A stretch of DNA of 64,000 bases from Corynebacterium cystitidis (GCF_900187295.1 NZ_LT906473.1:62001-126000), one strand, 5' to 3'. Shown: positions 44,610 to 59,095, counted from the stretch's first letter. A program made the numbers and translations. Notes: generated from the sequence alone by a model not told the origin.

Positions 44610-45416
44610 TTAGCGAGGGTCGCGGTTGTTCACACCATCAGTGTGCTCAGCCTCGATGCGCTCCTTAGCAACATCCTCGGTAACAGTCTCAGTGTCACGA
44701 ACAACGTCCTTGTCCAGGGAAACCTTCTCAACGGGAACGGATTCCTTGGTCACATTGACGCGGTCTTCGTGCAGGGTCACAGATGCCTCGTCGCCACCCA
44801 GGTCCTGGCCGCGGAGGTTTGCTGCCTCAGCAGCGGAGATTGGTTTGCGCTCGACGCGGACCTCTTCGCGCTCCACTGGGACCTCCACGGTCTCGGTGCC
44901 GTGCTCAACGAACTTGCGCAGGGAGACTCGTCCGGTCTCTTCGCGGGTCTTGTCAACGTTGAGGCGCTCCTCGGAGCGAATCATGGTTGCGTCATCGTTG
45001 CTAACAGCTTCGCGGCGCTCGTGGTCAACTGCGCCTGGGGCGCCAGCAGCCACGCCTGCGGCGTTGTCAGCGTAACGTGCGGTGGTCTCAACGTTTTCCA
45101 GGCCGTAGTGGCGGTAGACCGCGTCCTGGTCCTCGTTGGTCAGGTGACCGTTCTCACCGATTTCTGGGGCATCCTTGATGCGATCCTTGGAGAAAGCGAG
45201 GTGTAGTTCACCGTCGCGCAGGGAGTGGCCACGCAGCGGAACGATGGAGTCGCTCATGTTGAACAGGCCGTGGTTAACGTCGACGAAGTCTGGCTGACCA
45301 GTTGCGTCGTTGATATAGACATCCTTGACGGAGCCGAGCTTGTCGCCCGAGTTGTCGTAAGCGGTTGCCGTAGCTAGGTCTTCGATGCGGTAGGTCTGGT
45401 TGTTTGGGTTAGTCAT
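44610..45416 (-). CDS. PRC-barrel / DUF2382 stress-type protein 3
   Basis: 268 residues from ATG 45416 (AAGGAG 8 bases upstream; the frame continues upstream to 45599 without support). PRC-barrel (ATAYDNSGDKLGSVKDVYIND, QPDFVDVNHGLFN), Ala/Gly-rich linker, then DUF2382 (RSEERLNVDKTREETGRVSLRKF, VEREEVRVERKPI, LHEDRVNVTKESVPVEKVSLDK). It is the most regular of the three and probably the ancestral copy. Confidence 0.88.
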   Translation of the reverse strand: MTNPNNQTYRIEDLATATAYDNSGDKLGSVKDVYINDATGQPDFVDVNHGLFNMSDSIVPLRGHSLRDGELHLAFSKDRIKDAPEIGENGHLTNEDQDAVYRHYGLENVETTARYADNAAGVAAGAPGAVDHERREAVSNDDATMIRSEERLNVDKTREETGRVSLRKFVEHGTETVEVPVEREEVRVERKPISAAEAANLRGQDLGGDEASVTLHEDRVNVTKESVPVEKVSLDKDVVRDTETVTEDVAKERIEAEHTDGVNNRDPR

Positions 45417-45757
45417 GTAATAACTCCTTGTAACTAATGTTGAAAATTTTTCTCCGCTCGCACCGCCTCCATAAGTTCGGAGTGCGTGGCGGAACATCAT
45501 CCACTGTAGGTAGGTTCGCGAATTGCGGTTGTGGCTTAAAGCCAAGTTGAGCGAGTGTCCATAAAGTTTGCTGCATAGTTCCCTTAATTTCGGTACCATT
45601 GCCAGAAATCACGTGATGACAATCTTTTGACCTGCTGAAATGTATTGCATAAAGAGTGGTTTATAACCATTTAAAGTGTAAGGCAAGCTGTGATCCGGCT
45701 GCCCATTTTAAAGAAAAAATACCTAATGTGATATCGGTCACGCGAGCCATTTTGGGG
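45417..45757. other. Intergenic region upstream of PRC gene 3
   Basis: About 340 bases, more A+T-rich than the flanks, with no gene on either strand. Must hold the promoter of PRC gene 3; also contains the 3' flank of the convergently oriented next gene. Confidence 0.4.
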
Positions 45758-46687
45758 TTACGGTCGAACCGCCTGCGTATCACGAAGATGGCGGTAAAAC
45801 GTCACGCGTTTAACCGGCCGCGGATGGTCCACCCCATCAATCGTGATCAAAATATCCAGCCCGCCCGACTGCACCGCACGCCCGGTAAGCATGCGGGAGC
45901 CATCCACCTGGTTAGTCGCTACCGCCTGACTCCGCGCCCACCAGCGCAGACCGGGCGTAGTCAGCCAGGTCTGCAGTTGGCGTGGATTGCGTGACGACGC
46001 CCGGCCCTCGCTGACCCGCGGCGTGACCAAGGGAGCAGCCACAATCCCCGGCGCATCAGTCATGGGAACCAAGCGCGCGCCGAATTGGCCGAAGTGGCGT
46101 GCAGAATCGCCCTCATCAACCCGGTGGAGCAACACCTGGGAATCCACCACAATTTCCCCAATATATTCGCCGATACCACCGGCGGCAGGGCCGTCGTCGT
46201 CACGCGAAAAGCGGGTAAGGGTTGCTGAACCAGCCACCACAGAGGAAGTGTCTGTGCGGATGGTGGGCACAGGTTTCACCGCGCCACGTACCGCAACTTC
46301 CCACGCATTACTCTCGGTCAGCCCCCAGTTGATGGCTGCGGCTGAGGAGACATCGGTAGGGAGGTAGGCGACCTGCATCCACATGTAGTCGGCACGCATC
46401 ATGCGGGTGAGAACAGCCGACAGGGCCGCGTCCGTACCGTGCACGATTACGCGGACCGGATCCTCAATAGGTTGGGGTGCCAGCTGCGGGGTGCCCATAT
46501 GCGCCACATCGGGTTGTGCGGCGATCTCATCAAGGGAGGGAGTAGGATCGTGCGGCAGGATGTCGTCGGCAAGCGCGTCCAAGAAACGAAGATCTGCGCG
46601 CGACGGGACCTCGGGAAGCTCGACGGTTTCGATGTCTTCCGTGTCCGGGCGGAGCGGAACTCCACAAGAAAGCAAGATCAGGCGCAT
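45758..46687 (-). CDS. Conserved hypothetical protein upstream of purA
   Basis: 309 residues from ATG 46687 (TAGGATC 9 bases upstream; the frame reaches 46822, inside purA, without a site). No signal peptide or membrane helices. Mixed alpha/beta, with [33 protein letters not shown] near residue 75-110 and a basic C terminus ([30 protein letters not shown]). The N terminus of the diacylglycerol/lipid kinase-like fold has similar elements, but this is not convincing. Divergent from purA across 70 bases. Function unknown. Confidence 0.6.
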   Translation of the reverse strand: MRLILLSCGVPLRPDTEDIETVELPEVPSRADLRFLDALADDILPHDPTPSLDEIAAQPDVAHMGTPQLAPQPIEDPVRVIVHGTDAALSAVLTRMMRADYMWMQVAYLPTDVSSAAAINWGLTESNAWEVAVRGAVKPVPTIRTDTSSVVAGSATLTRFSRDDDGPAAGGIGEYIGEIVVDSQVLLHRVDEGDSARHFGQFGARLVPMTDAPGIVAAPLVTPRVSEGRASSRNPRQLQTWLTTPGLRWWARSQAVATNQVDGSRMLTGRAVQSGGLDILITIDGVDHPRPVKRVTFYRHLRDTQAVRP

Positions 46688-46757
46688 GTCGGTAGATCCT
46701 AGCGCGCCGGGTACAATAATCCCGGCACAAGTACTGAGTAGATCGGAAGTGATCACC

Positions 46758-48047
46758 ATGGCTGCAATTGTCATCGTGGGCGCCCAGTGGGGCGACGAAG
46801 GCAAAGGTAAAGCAACGGACATCCTGGGCGGACTGGTCGACTATGTGGTAAAGCCTAACGGTGGTAATAACGCTGGGCACACCGTGGTTGTCGGCGGCGA
46901 AAAGTATGAGCTGAAGCTGCTGCCGGCAGGCGTGCTCAGTGAAAATGCCACCCCGATTTTAGGCAACGGTGTGGTGATCAACCTAGAGGCACTCTTCGAA
47001 GAGATTGACGGGCTGGAGTCGCGCGGTGCGGACGCATCCCGCCTGCGTATCTCGGCGAACGCACACCTGGTGGCGCCGTACCACCAGACGTTGGACCGCG
47101 TGCAGGAGCGCTTCCTCGGCAAGCGGGCGATCGGCACCACCGGCCGTGGTATTGGCCCGGCATATTCTGACAAGGTGGGCCGCGTGGGCCTGCGTGTGCA
47201 GGATATTTTCGACGAGTCTATCCTGCGCCAGAAGATCGAATCCGCACTGGACGTGAAAAACCAGATGCTGGTGAAGATGTATAACCGCAAAGCTATCGAA
47301 GCCGAGAAAATGGTGCAGTACTTCCTGGGCTACGCCGATCGCTTAAAACCGATGGTGATTGACTCCGAGTACGTCCTGAACAAGGCTCTCGACGAAGGTA
47401 AACACGTGCTCATGGAAGGCGGCCAGGCAACCATGCTGGACGTGGACCACGGCACCTACCCGTTTGTCACCTCCTCAAACCCCACTGCCGGTGGTGCGTG
47501 TGTGGGCGCGGGTATTGGCCCGACCAAGATTACAACCAGCCTGGGCATCATTAAGGCGTATACCACGCGCGTGGGTGCGGGCCCGTTCCCCACCGAATTG
47601 TTTGATAAGTGGGGCGAGTACCTGCAAACTACCGGCGGCGAGGTGGGCGTGAACACCGGCCGTAAGCGCCGCTGCGGCTGGTATGACAGTGTGATTGCCC
47701 GCTACGCGTCGCGTGTGAACGGTTTTACCGACTATTTCCTGACCAAGTTGGATGTGCTCACTGGCATCGGTGAGATCCCGATCTGCGTGGCCTACGACGT
47801 GGACGGCAAGCGTTTCGACGACATGCCCCTGACCCAGACCGATTTCCACCACGCGGAACCCATTTTTGAAACCATGCCGGCCTGGGAGGAAGACATTACC
47901 GGCTGCCGCACGTTCGAGGAGCTGCCACAGAAAGCCCAGGATTACGTGCTGCGCCTCGAGGAGCTTTCCGGTGCCCCGATTAGTTATATCGGTGTGGGCC
48001 CTGGACGCGATCAAACGATCGTGCGCCGCGATGTGATGAAGCGTTAG
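46758..48047 (+). CDS. purA: Adenylosuccinate synthetase
   Basis: 429 residues from ATG 46758. Converts IMP, aspartate and GTP to adenylosuccinate. Visible: [16 protein letters not shown] (P-loop and catalytic Asp13), [64 protein letters not shown] and [10 protein letters not shown]. Typical length. GGAAGTG upstream. Confidence 0.97.
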   Translation: MAAIVIVGAQWGDEGKGKATDILGGLVDYVVKPNGGNNAGHTVVVGGEKYELKLLPAGVLSENATPILGNGVVINLEALFEEIDGLESRGADASRLRISANAHLVAPYHQTLDRVQERFLGKRAIGTTGRGIGPAYSDKVGRVGLRVQDIFDESILRQKIESALDVKNQMLVKMYNRKAIEAEKMVQYFLGYADRLKPMVIDSEYVLNKALDEGKHVLMEGGQATMLDVDHGTYPFVTSSNPTAGGACVGAGIGPTKITTSLGIIKAYTTRVGAGPFPTELFDKWGEYLQTTGGEVGVNTGRKRRCGWYDSVIARYASRVNGFTDYFLTKLDVLTGIGEIPICVAYDVDGKRFDDMPLTQTDFHHAEPIFETMPAWEEDITGCRTFEELPQKAQDYVLRLEELSGAPISYIGVGPGRDQTIVRRDVMKR

Positions 48048-48164
48048 GATTGTCGCAGCGTCGAGAAGCGTAATGCCCTCCCGCCTACGCGGTTGAGCTT
48101 ATCGACGGTACCCGCCTGACCCCGCGATAGCCGGGGGCCGGGCGGCGCTTTCAGGTGTCTATGG

Positions 48165-48170
48165 GATAAT
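48165..48170 (+). promoter_or_regulatory. -10 box of a leaderless promoter (purT)
   Basis: GATAAT ends 7 bases before ATG 48178, choosing that start over ATG 48169 and 48214. Confidence 0.6.
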
Positions 48171-48177
48171 GCTGGGT

Positions 48178-49380
48178 ATGCGCAACCCATCTCTTGGTAC
48201 CCCCATGACCAATAACGCCACGAAGGTTTTGTTGTTGGGCAGCGGTGAAATAGGCAAGGAACTGACGTTGTCTTTCCAGCGGCTCGGTCTGGAAGTCCAC
48301 GCCGTGGACCGGTACGAGCACGCTCCCGCCCACCAATCCGCGCACTACTCTTATATCGCGGATATTTGTGACCCGCAGCAGGTGGAAATGCTGATTGACA
48401 AGGTGCAGCCGGATTTCATCGTGCCGGAGATTGAGACGGTGGCAACTGAAGCTCTGCGTCGCGCAGAGGAGGATGGCCGCGCAGTTGTCGTGCCTACGGC
48501 TAAAGCCTGCGAACTGACGTTGTCGCGCGAAGGGATCCGTCGGGTTGCGTCCGAAGAATTGGGCTTGCCGACGACCGCCTACCGCTTCGCAGCAACCGTG
48601 GAAGAGGCGCAGGACGCGGCAGAGGAACTAGGGTTTCCGTGCATTGTGAAACCGGCGATCTCTACCTCGGGCCGTGGACATACCTTAGTTGAAGCTCCCG
48701 AAGAGATTGAACGGGCGTGGCATGATGCTTTTGAGCCGCACTCAATAGATCCGCAGGTGGTGGTGGAGCGTTTTGTGAACTTTGATTACGAAGTCACTAT
48801 CTTGGCCGTCCGCTCCATTGATCCAAATACAGGTGAGTTAGCTACCTGGTTCTGCGAGCCGATCGGCAAGCGACATTCCCTTGGCCGGCTGGTGGAATTC
48901 TGGCAGCCAGCGCCAATGAGTGAAGGCGCAATGGATAATGCTCGGTCCATGGCCGCACGGATCACTAACGCGCTGGGTGGGCGCGGCGTGTACGGTGTTG
49001 AACTTTTCGTGGCAGGTGATGACGTCTACTTTTCTTCCGTCACCCCGCGCCCCCACGACACAGGTGCGCTGACCACCTCCACGCAACGCTTCTCCGAGTT
49101 TGATCTGCACGCGCGGGCCATCATGGGCTTGCCGATTGATGTGACACTGACCTCGCCGGGGGCAGCACGGTTTGTGCATTCGTCGGAAAGCCTCGACACC
49201 GTCAGCTACCTCGGAGTGTCCACCGCATTGGCCGTTCCAGAAACAGAGGTGCGGCTCTTCGGCAAGCCGAACGCCTACCCTGGGCGGCGCATGGGGATCG
49301 TCGTGTCCACCGCTGACACCATCGGGCAGGCGCGGCAACGGGCGGAGGCTGCCGACCGCGTGATCACAGTCGGGCCTTGA
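48178..49380 (+). CDS. purT: Formate-dependent GAR transformylase (PurT)
   Basis: 400 residues from ATG 48178. ATP-grasp enzyme making formyl-GAR from GAR, formate and ATP, the folate-free route of the third purine step. LLLGSGEIGKELTL (GAR-binding loop), VPEIETVATEAL, GFPCIVKPAISTSGRGHT (ATP loop), VVVERFVNFDYEVTIL, YGVELFVAGDDVYFS and SVTPRPHDTG (metal ligands) in order. Its start matches E. coli PurT well. Confidence 0.95.
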   Translation: MRNPSLGTPMTNNATKVLLLGSGEIGKELTLSFQRLGLEVHAVDRYEHAPAHQSAHYSYIADICDPQQVEMLIDKVQPDFIVPEIETVATEALRRAEEDGRAVVVPTAKACELTLSREGIRRVASEELGLPTTAYRFAATVEEAQDAAEELGFPCIVKPAISTSGRGHTLVEAPEEIERAWHDAFEPHSIDPQVVVERFVNFDYEVTILAVRSIDPNTGELATWFCEPIGKRHSLGRLVEFWQPAPMSEGAMDNARSMAARITNALGGRGVYGVELFVAGDDVYFSSVTPRPHDTGALTTSTQRFSEFDLHARAIMGLPIDVTLTSPGAARFVHSSESLDTVSYLGVSTALAVPETEVRLFGKPNAYPGRRMGIVVSTADTIGQARQRAEAADRVITVGP

Positions 49381-49387
49381 TTTTCGG

Positions 49388-49885
49388 CTACTTCACGGGG
49401 TTTTTCAGAATGTACTGCGCAAGTTTCGCCGAGGTCAAGCGCATCTTCTGGTGAGGTGCTCCCGTGTCCTCGTACTGTTCGCCTTCGGCTTCAAATCCGA
49501 AGTCCGCGTAATAATCCGTCAGCTTCGCCTGTGCCTCGAGCGTGATGTCCTTTCCTGGATAATTCTCATAGGCGTACTTCAGTGCGCTACGAACCACCTT
49601 GCCCGCGAGGCCTGTGCCGCGGTATTCGGGCTTGACGACGAGACGGCCGAAGACCATTTCAGCGTCGCTAGGGAAGATGCGCGCAACACCCATCACCTCG
49701 GTGTGGGGACCGTCGGGACGCCAGGCTAGGACGTGGCGGGTGTCCTGGTGTGCGTCGGCATCATCAATTTCTGCGTACGGAGTTTTCTGCTCGTGGACGA
49801 AAACGTCGACGCGCAGCTTGTACATGGAATGAATTTCGAAAGGGGAGAGGTCCGCTAGGCGGAGGACAGACAGCATTGTTTTCAT
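49388..49885 (-). CDS. GNAT N-acetyltransferase (ElaA-type)
   Basis: 165 residues. GNAT core with YKLRVDVFVHEQKTPYAEIDDAD near the N terminus, as in ElaA-like proteins, and the acetyl-CoA loop EYRGTGLAGKVV with VFGRLVVKP before it. Substrate unknown. Convergent with purT (7-base gap). Confidence 0.87.
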   Translation of the reverse strand: MKTMLSVLRLADLSPFEIHSMYKLRVDVFVHEQKTPYAEIDDADAHQDTRHVLAWRPDGPHTEVMGVARIFPSDAEMVFGRLVVKPEYRGTGLAGKVVRSALKYAYENYPGKDITLEAQAKLTDYYADFGFEAEGEQYEDTGAPHQKMRLTSAKLAQYILKNPVK

Positions 49886-49892
49886 ATGCTCA

Positions 49893-49898
49893 ACGATA
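49893..49898 (-). promoter_or_regulatory. -10 box of a leaderless promoter (GNAT gene)
   Basis: TATCGT on the minus strand ends 7 bases before ATG 49885; no ribosome site between. Confidence 0.55.
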
Positions 49899-49945
49899 CC
49901 CTGTACGCATTTGGTTTGCCCTATGGTTGCGATAAGATCGCACGC

Positions 49946-51307
49946 TTAGCCCTTGGGGTGAGCGTGTTTGACCATTTCCGCCCACTCAACAATCTTCTTC
50001 CGCTCACGTCCCTCTGCTTCACCCAGCTTGCGCTCGGCCGCATCCAGGCTGTACCAGCCATCCCACGTGGTAATGGGGATCTCGCGCTCCTCTAAGAAGT
50101 CGAGGATGTCCTGCGGGTCGCGCTTTTGCGCCGTGGCGAGCTTGCCGGCGTGGTAATCGTTGAGAAGCATCGCGGTGGTGTCCTTTGCGTCGGACTTGGT
50201 GTTGCCAATCAGGCCAACGGGTCCGCGCTTGATCCAGCCGGTGGTGTACAGACCGGGAACGATCTCGCCCCCTGGTTCGGTCAGCACGTGGCCATTGTCG
50301 TTGGGCATAACAGAATTCTGTTCGTCAAAAGGCACACCTTCGACACCCTGCGGGCGGTAACCTACCGCACGGTACACAGCCTGTACGTCCCAGGTGTTGT
50401 ACTTGCCGGTCCCCTTCACGCCACCGTTGCCGTCAAGCTCGGTGCGCTCGGTCTTGAAACCGACAACCTTGCCGTCTTCGCCGAGGATCTCTACGGGGGA
50501 TTCGAAGAAGTGGATATAAATCTTGTGTGGTGCTTCCTTCGGGTCGCGCATGGCGTAGCCCTCCAGTACCTGGCACACTAGGTCGGTTGCCTTGGTTTCG
50601 CGGCGGGCCTTCACGCTGGCCTCGTCGTAATCAATGTCTTCCGGATCGACAATGACCTCGATGGTGTCGGACTGGTCCAGCTCTTTGAGCTCCTGTGGAG
50701 TGAACTTCGCCTGCGCTGGGCCACGGCGGCCAAAGATGTGGACTTCTTTCGCGGCGTTTTTAGCCAGGTTGTCGTAGACGTTGTCTGGGATCTCGGTGAC
50801 CTTCAGCTCATCGGCGGTCTTTGCCAGAATACGCGAAATATCCAGGGCAACGTTGCCCACACCCACTACGGCAACTTTTTCTGCAGACAGGTCCCAGTCG
50901 CGGGTGAAGTCAGGGTTGCCGTCGTAGAAACCAACAAACTCGCCGGCCCCAAAGTGGCCGTCCAGGTCCGCGCCTGGGATTGGCAGGTCCTTGTCGGCGG
51001 TAGCGCCAGTGGCAAACACGATGGCATCATAAAACTCTCGCAGCTCATCCACGGTGACATCCTGGCCGACGTTCACATTGCCAATCAGGCAGATCTCTTC
51101 GCGGTCCAACACGTTGTGCAGGCTCTTGATAATGCCCTTAATGCGAGGGTGGTCAGGCGCGACACCATAGCGGATCAGGCCGAACGGGGCGGGCATGCGC
51201 TCAAACAGGTCAACCTGTACGTCGACATCGGACTTAGTGAGCAGGTCGGAGGCGTAAATGCCGGCTGGGCCGGAGCCGACGACTGCAACGCGAAGCGGAG
51301 TATTCAT
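49946..51307 (-). CDS. fprA: Ferredoxin/adrenodoxin-type NADP+ reductase
   Basis: 453 residues, FprA size. FAD motif VAVVGSGPAGIYASDLL at the N terminus, FGLIRYGVAPDHP, NADP motif VAVVGVGNVALDISRIL, FGRRGPAQAKFT, and a C-terminal FAD contact GLYTTGWIKRGPVGLIGNTKSDA. Transfers electrons from NADPH to ferredoxin for P450s and similar enzymes. AAAGGAA upstream of ATG 51307. Confidence 0.95.
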   Translation of the reverse strand: MNTPLRVAVVGSGPAGIYASDLLTKSDVDVQVDLFERMPAPFGLIRYGVAPDHPRIKGIIKSLHNVLDREEICLIGNVNVGQDVTVDELREFYDAIVFATGATADKDLPIPGADLDGHFGAGEFVGFYDGNPDFTRDWDLSAEKVAVVGVGNVALDISRILAKTADELKVTEIPDNVYDNLAKNAAKEVHIFGRRGPAQAKFTPQELKELDQSDTIEVIVDPEDIDYDEASVKARRETKATDLVCQVLEGYAMRDPKEAPHKIYIHFFESPVEILGEDGKVVGFKTERTELDGNGGVKGTGKYNTWDVQAVYRAVGYRPQGVEGVPFDEQNSVMPNDNGHVLTEPGGEIVPGLYTTGWIKRGPVGLIGNTKSDAKDTTAMLLNDYHAGKLATAQKRDPQDILDFLEEREIPITTWDGWYSLDAAERKLGEAEGRERKKIVEWAEMVKHAHPKG

Positions 51308-51432
51308 GTAATTCCTTTACTTTCTTTACGCTAATGTGTTCTAAATCGGATTTACGCAGACTAGTGTATAGGGTACTGCGTCAATGGCGGAATGTGACCT
51401 TATTTTGGGCTGTCAGGTGCCCCGAATCCCGC

Positions 51433-51438
51433 TAGACT
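51433..51438 (+). promoter_or_regulatory. -10 box upstream of the pta leader ORF
   Basis: TAGACT ends 6 bases before ATG 51445, so transcription would begin at or next to that ATG. Confidence 0.55.
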
Positions 51439-51444
51439 GGGGCG

Positions 51445-51534
51445 ATGAACCTGCAAGCGCGACGAACACCGACGAGACGAACACCGACGAGACGAACACC
51501 GACGAAAGGTAAAGGTAAGGCCCATGGCAGATAA
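51445..51534 (+). CDS. Candidate 29-residue leader peptide overlapping pta
   Basis: An ATG placed 6 bases after a -10 box begins a 29-codon frame that stops at 51534, 11 bases inside pta and in another frame. The product is strongly basic with three copies of Arg-Arg-Thr-Pro-Thr, made by the 15-bp repeats. If translated it would be read by ribosomes passing over the pta ribosome site (AAAGGTAAGG), allowing coupling or attenuation. Not a known leader peptide. Confidence 0.45.
   Translation: MNLQARRTPTRRTPTRRTPTKGKGKAHGR
51461..51505 (+). repeat. Three 15-bp tandem repeats in the pta leader
   Basis: GACGAACACCGACGA occurs three times without mismatch. It ends one base before the AAGG ribosome site of pta. 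Confidence 0.92.
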
Positions 51535-52900
51535 GCGATCAGCACTGATCACCGTCATTAACCGCAACTTTGAGGGCATCAACCTCGAAGCTCTTGCTCA
51601 GCAGCACGATTTGAACCTGATCCGTCTGTACGATTACAACGATTCTGTGGGTGACATTTACGCGGCGAAGCCCCTGGCTGATGGCCCCGCACTGGTGGTG
51701 GGTACCGGCAGCCTCACTTTCGACGGCGATGTTGCTGCGGCCCTAGGCATTCCGCTGATCATGGTGACTGACGGTGATCAGCGTCGCTCGAATCTTGCCG
51801 CACAGCGTGTGGCTGAGTTGGGCGCTGTTGTTGCGGATACCGTCACCGAGCACGAGCTTAACGACGAAGCCCGCTTTGCTAACGCACTAGCTATCAAGGC
51901 CCCCACCGTGATTTCTGAGCCCGTGTTTCAAGCCCAGCTGCTGGAACGCGCGAAGGCTGTAGGCTCTCACATTGTTCTGCCGGAGGGCGAAGATGATCGC
52001 ATTCTTACTGCCGCTGATCAGCTGCTACGCCAGGGGATCGCCACACTCACCATCCTCGGCGATCCTGCGTCGATGCAGGCGCGGGCCGACGACCTCGGCT
52101 TGGATCTGTCTGCCGCGACACTGCTGGACTACAAGAATTCTGAGCTACTGGACCAGTTCGCTGCGAAGTTCTATGAACTGCGTCAGCACAAGGGCATTTC
52201 TGAAGTAGATGCGCGCAAGGCTGTTGAGGACGTTTCTTACTTCGGAGTGATGATGGTGCAGGAAGGCCTCGCCGACGGCATGGTTTCCGGTGCCGTTAAC
52301 ACGACTGCTGCCACCCTGCGCCCAGCGCTGCAGGTGATCAAGACTACTCCGGAGGCCTCAGTGGTGTCGTCGATCTTCCTGATGGTCATGCGCGACCGCC
52401 TGTGGGCATTTGGTGACTGTGCGGTGAACCCGAATCCTACGGCAGAACAGCTCGGCGAGATCGCTGTGGTGTCTGCGCGTACCGCCTCACAGTTCGGGAT
52501 TGATCCCAAGGTTGCTATCTTGTCCTACTCCACGGGTAGTTCCGGTGCGGGCCCAGACGTAGAGCGTTCCGTTGCCGCTCTGGAGAAAGCCCGCGAGCTG
52601 AACCCTGAGCTGGCTGTGGACGGCCCACTGCAGTTCGACGCCGCCTGCGACCCAGGAGTTGCGGCGCGCAAGATGCCTGAATCTCCTGTTGCAGGGCATG
52701 CGAATGTGTTCGTGTTCCCTGACCTGGAGGCGGGCAACATCGGCTATAAAACGGCGCAGCGTACCGGTGGTGCGCTGGCGGTGGGCCCGATCTTGCAGGG
52801 CCTGAATAAGCCGGTCAATGACCTGTCCCGCGGTGCTACTGTCCCGGATATTGTCAACACCGTTGCGATTACCGCAATTCAGGCTGGAGGTTCCAACTAA
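51524..52900 (+). CDS. pta: Phosphate acetyltransferase
   Basis: 458 residues from ATG 51524. Interconverts acetyl-CoA and acetyl phosphate. The C-terminal ~320 residues are the catalytic PTA_PTB domain: [59 protein letters not shown] (key Ser/Arg region) and [19 protein letters not shown]. The N-terminal part is a shortened DRTGG-type region, so the chain is much shorter than the 714-residue E. coli enzyme, as is usual in corynebacteria. Operon with ackA (stop and start overlap by one base). Confidence 0.95.
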   Translation: MADKRSALITVINRNFEGINLEALAQQHDLNLIRLYDYNDSVGDIYAAKPLADGPALVVGTGSLTFDGDVAAALGIPLIMVTDGDQRRSNLAAQRVAELGAVVADTVTEHELNDEARFANALAIKAPTVISEPVFQAQLLERAKAVGSHIVLPEGEDDRILTAADQLLRQGIATLTILGDPASMQARADDLGLDLSAATLLDYKNSELLDQFAAKFYELRQHKGISEVDARKAVEDVSYFGVMMVQEGLADGMVSGAVNTTAATLRPALQVIKTTPEASVVSSIFLMVMRDRLWAFGDCAVNPNPTAEQLGEIAVVSARTASQFGIDPKVAILSYSTGSSGAGPDVERSVAALEKARELNPELAVDGPLQFDAACDPGVAARKMPESPVAGHANVFVFPDLEAGNIGYKTAQRTGGALAVGPILQGLNKPVNDLSRGATVPDIVNTVAITAIQAGGSN

Positions 52901-54096
52901 TGGCGTATGCACTGGTAATTAACTCGGGGTCGTCGTCGATTAAGTTCCAGATCGTCGACCCTGCAGCAACTGCTTCAGATGCCCCGTTTGTTTCTGGTGT
53001 TGTGGAGCAGATCGGTGAACCCCAGGGGCGCCTGACGGTCAAGGTCAACGGCGAAAAGCATGCTGTGCAACAGCCTATCGCAAACCACACTGTTGGTTTG
53101 GAAACGTCCATGCGAATGCTGAATGATTTAGGTTGTGGCCCAACCCAGGTTGACATCGCCGCAGTTGGCCACCGCGTCGTCCACGGCGGCATGGTGTTCT
53201 CGGCCCCGGAGCTGATTAATGATCAGGTTGTGTCAATGATCCGCGACCTGATCCCGCTGGCACCATTGCACAACCCTGCAAACATCGACGGTATTGAGGT
53301 GGCCCGCCAGATCCTGCCGGACATTCCCCACGTTGCCGTGTTTGATACTGGTTTCTTCCGGGATCTCCCACCAGCTGCGGCGATTTACGCCATCAATGCT
53401 GAGGTTGCAACCCAGAACCAGGTGCGCCGCTACGGATTCCATGGCACCAGCCATGAGTTCATCTCGGAGCAGGTGCCACCACTGCTGAAACGACCGAAGG
53501 AATCCTGCAACCAGATTGTGCTGCACTTGGGCAATGGCGCTTCTGCATCTGCCATTAAGGACGGCAACCCGATCGATACCTCCATGGGCTTGACCCCACT
53601 GGCGGGACTTGTGATGGGTACGCGCTGTGGCGACATTGATCCCGGCATCATCTTCCACCTCGCCCGCAACGGTGGCATGAGTATTGATGAGATCGACGCG
53701 CTGCTCAACCGCGAATCTGGTGTGAAGGGCCTGTCCGGTGTGAACGACTTCCGTGACCTGCACCGCATGATTGAAGAAGACGAAGACGAAAACGCCTGGC
53801 TGGCCTACACCGTGTACATTCACCAGCTGCGACGCATGATCGGCGCGTACATGATTGCGTTAGGCCGCGTTGATGCCATCACCTTTACCGCTGGTGTGGG
53901 CGAGAATGATCACCGTGTTCGTCGTGACGCGCTGGCCGGCCTGCAGCACTACGGCATCAAGGTTGATCCGGAGCGCAACGAGACGCGTGCCGACGGTGCC
54001 CGCCAGATTTCTACTGACGATTCGACCATCCGCGTGTTCGTGGTTCCCACCAATGAGGAGCTGGCGATCGCGCAGAAAGCGATCAAGTTTGCTTAA
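52900..54096 (+). CDS. ackA: Acetate kinase
   Basis: 398 residues. Makes acetate and ATP from acetyl phosphate, or the reverse when growing on acetate. [82 protein letters not shown] and [13 protein letters not shown] are all present in ASKHA order. Second gene of the pta-ackA operon. Confidence 0.97.
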   Translation: MAYALVINSGSSSIKFQIVDPAATASDAPFVSGVVEQIGEPQGRLTVKVNGEKHAVQQPIANHTVGLETSMRMLNDLGCGPTQVDIAAVGHRVVHGGMVFSAPELINDQVVSMIRDLIPLAPLHNPANIDGIEVARQILPDIPHVAVFDTGFFRDLPPAAAIYAINAEVATQNQVRRYGFHGTSHEFISEQVPPLLKRPKESCNQIVLHLGNGASASAIKDGNPIDTSMGLTPLAGLVMGTRCGDIDPGIIFHLARNGGMSIDEIDALLNRESGVKGLSGVNDFRDLHRMIEEDEDENAWLAYTVYIHQLRRMIGAYMIALGRVDAITFTAGVGENDHRVRRDALAGLQHYGIKVDPERNETRADGARQISTDDSTIRVFVVPTNEELAIAQKAIKFA

Positions 54097-54157
54097 GCAC
54101 TAGCTCAACCGGACTAGGCCCGGGCTCGGCCCGGATTAGGCCCGGGCTGAAAGGCCT

Positions 54158-57574
<3,417 letters not shown>

Positions 57575-57575
<1 letters not shown>

Positions 57576-59089
57576 CACATGTACTCCTGGATCCGAGGGT
57601 GAATACCCAACCAAATCGCAACAATCGATAACAACGACAGCACCATCACTGACGCGGCCACCAAGTTGGTTGCGGCAAGCCCATCATTAATAAAATTACG
57701 CAGCGACTCGCGGGAATCATTGATCAGCTCGGACAAAATGGCATCCAACCGCTGGTAAGACTGTGCAGCCGTCGGTTCCTCTTGAGGCGGGGAGACCTCA
57801 CTGGTGGCCACATAGACGGCTTCTTCATAATCGCCGTGATCCATGGCAACACCTAATCTTTCGTGTGCTGCCCGCCAATCGTCCAGGCTGGTGCGTGCGA
57901 TGCGAATCAGGTTAGTGTTCGTGTCATTTTCGGCATTGGACAGCGCCTGCGACACCGCGGCATACGTCTCATCGAATGAGGTAGTAGTCTGGCCCTCCAC
58001 AGAGGTGCGACGCACCAAGGCCAGCGTCTCTTCGGTACGCGATTGCTGCGCCGCAATCCGGCTGGTGGTCAGCTCATCCCACGGTTGGGCAGCTTGCTCG
58101 AATCCGCGGTTGCCAGCCACCCAGGTGCCCACATTCGAGACCACCACCCACAGCACAGCAATACTCATGAGCGCGGTGGCCGCCAAGAAACCACGGTTGA
58201 GGCGACGGTGTGTCACGCGTGCCAGCCACACTTGTGCCAGCACCAGGAAAAAGATCGCTGCAAGCAAGCCCGAAAGTGGGAACAGCTGCGGGAATGCTAA
58301 GCGGCGCTGCTCTGTGGACACCTGGCCGCGCGTGATGTCGAATAAGCGCGACGCCATCGGGAGCAACTCTTCGCGCATCAATGCCGAGGCATCAGACATA
58401 TAGGCCGCGCCAACGGGGTTGCCCATCCGGTTATTAGTGCGCGCTGTTTCTATCATGCCGGTATATATCGGCACTTGGCGTTGAATTTCAACCACCAAAC
58501 CCTGGACCTCGTCAGCTGCTTCAATCTCCGAATCTGCCGCATAAGAAAGCACCAAGTTCGCAGCCAAGACGGCTCTGTCGATCGCAGCGTTATAGGCAGC
58601 GCGCTCCTCCGCAGTTTCTACCCCGCTGTCCACGAAGCTGGTCGTAGCAACGGTGTCGGCCTGTGAGAGCGAGGTGTACAGCACGTGCGTGGAATTACTC
58701 ATCGGTTCAGTTGCTGTGACCAACGTGTCCAGAGACGCTTGGCGCGCCGCCGATGACTGCGACATCGCTGAACCCGCAGCGAACAGGGCAAGCGTCAAAA
58801 AGACGGTACCTGCCACCATCGTGCCTGGTGTGGTGGACACAAAAGACCACGTGCGCCACGCCCATTGCGCCGGCATGCTAAACGATTCGCCGAGCCGATC
58901 TTTCCACGATTTGTGCTGCGGTCGGTCATGAATCCGGTCCAGCCAAGCGTCTTCCCCGATCTCGTGTTCGTGGAAATCGTCCGGCCCGTCGGGGCCGTCG
59001 GCAAGTGCGTCGTCGTGAAGCGCAGCAGCGATAACGTTGTCGAGCTCACTGTCTGGGCTCGACGCATGATCTGGTGTGCTGCGCCTCAT
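57575..59089 (-). CDS. glnX: GlnX, membrane protein of the PknG pathway
   Basis: 504 residues. Four membrane helices: one near residues 75-95 (TMVAGTVFLTLALFAAG), two near 265-320 and one at the C terminus (VAASVMVLSLLSIVAIWLGIH). Between helices are two extracytoplasmic helical regions of chemoreceptor-like type. The N-terminal ~65 residues are cytoplasmic and acidic. Couples GlnH outside to PknG inside. First gene of the three-gene operon. Confidence 0.92.
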
Positions 59090-59095
59090 ACTTGT

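Noticed and set aside
51461..51505. CRISPR array
   Set aside because: 15-bp head-to-tail repeats without spacers; a tandem repeat. The same holds for 16195-16251.
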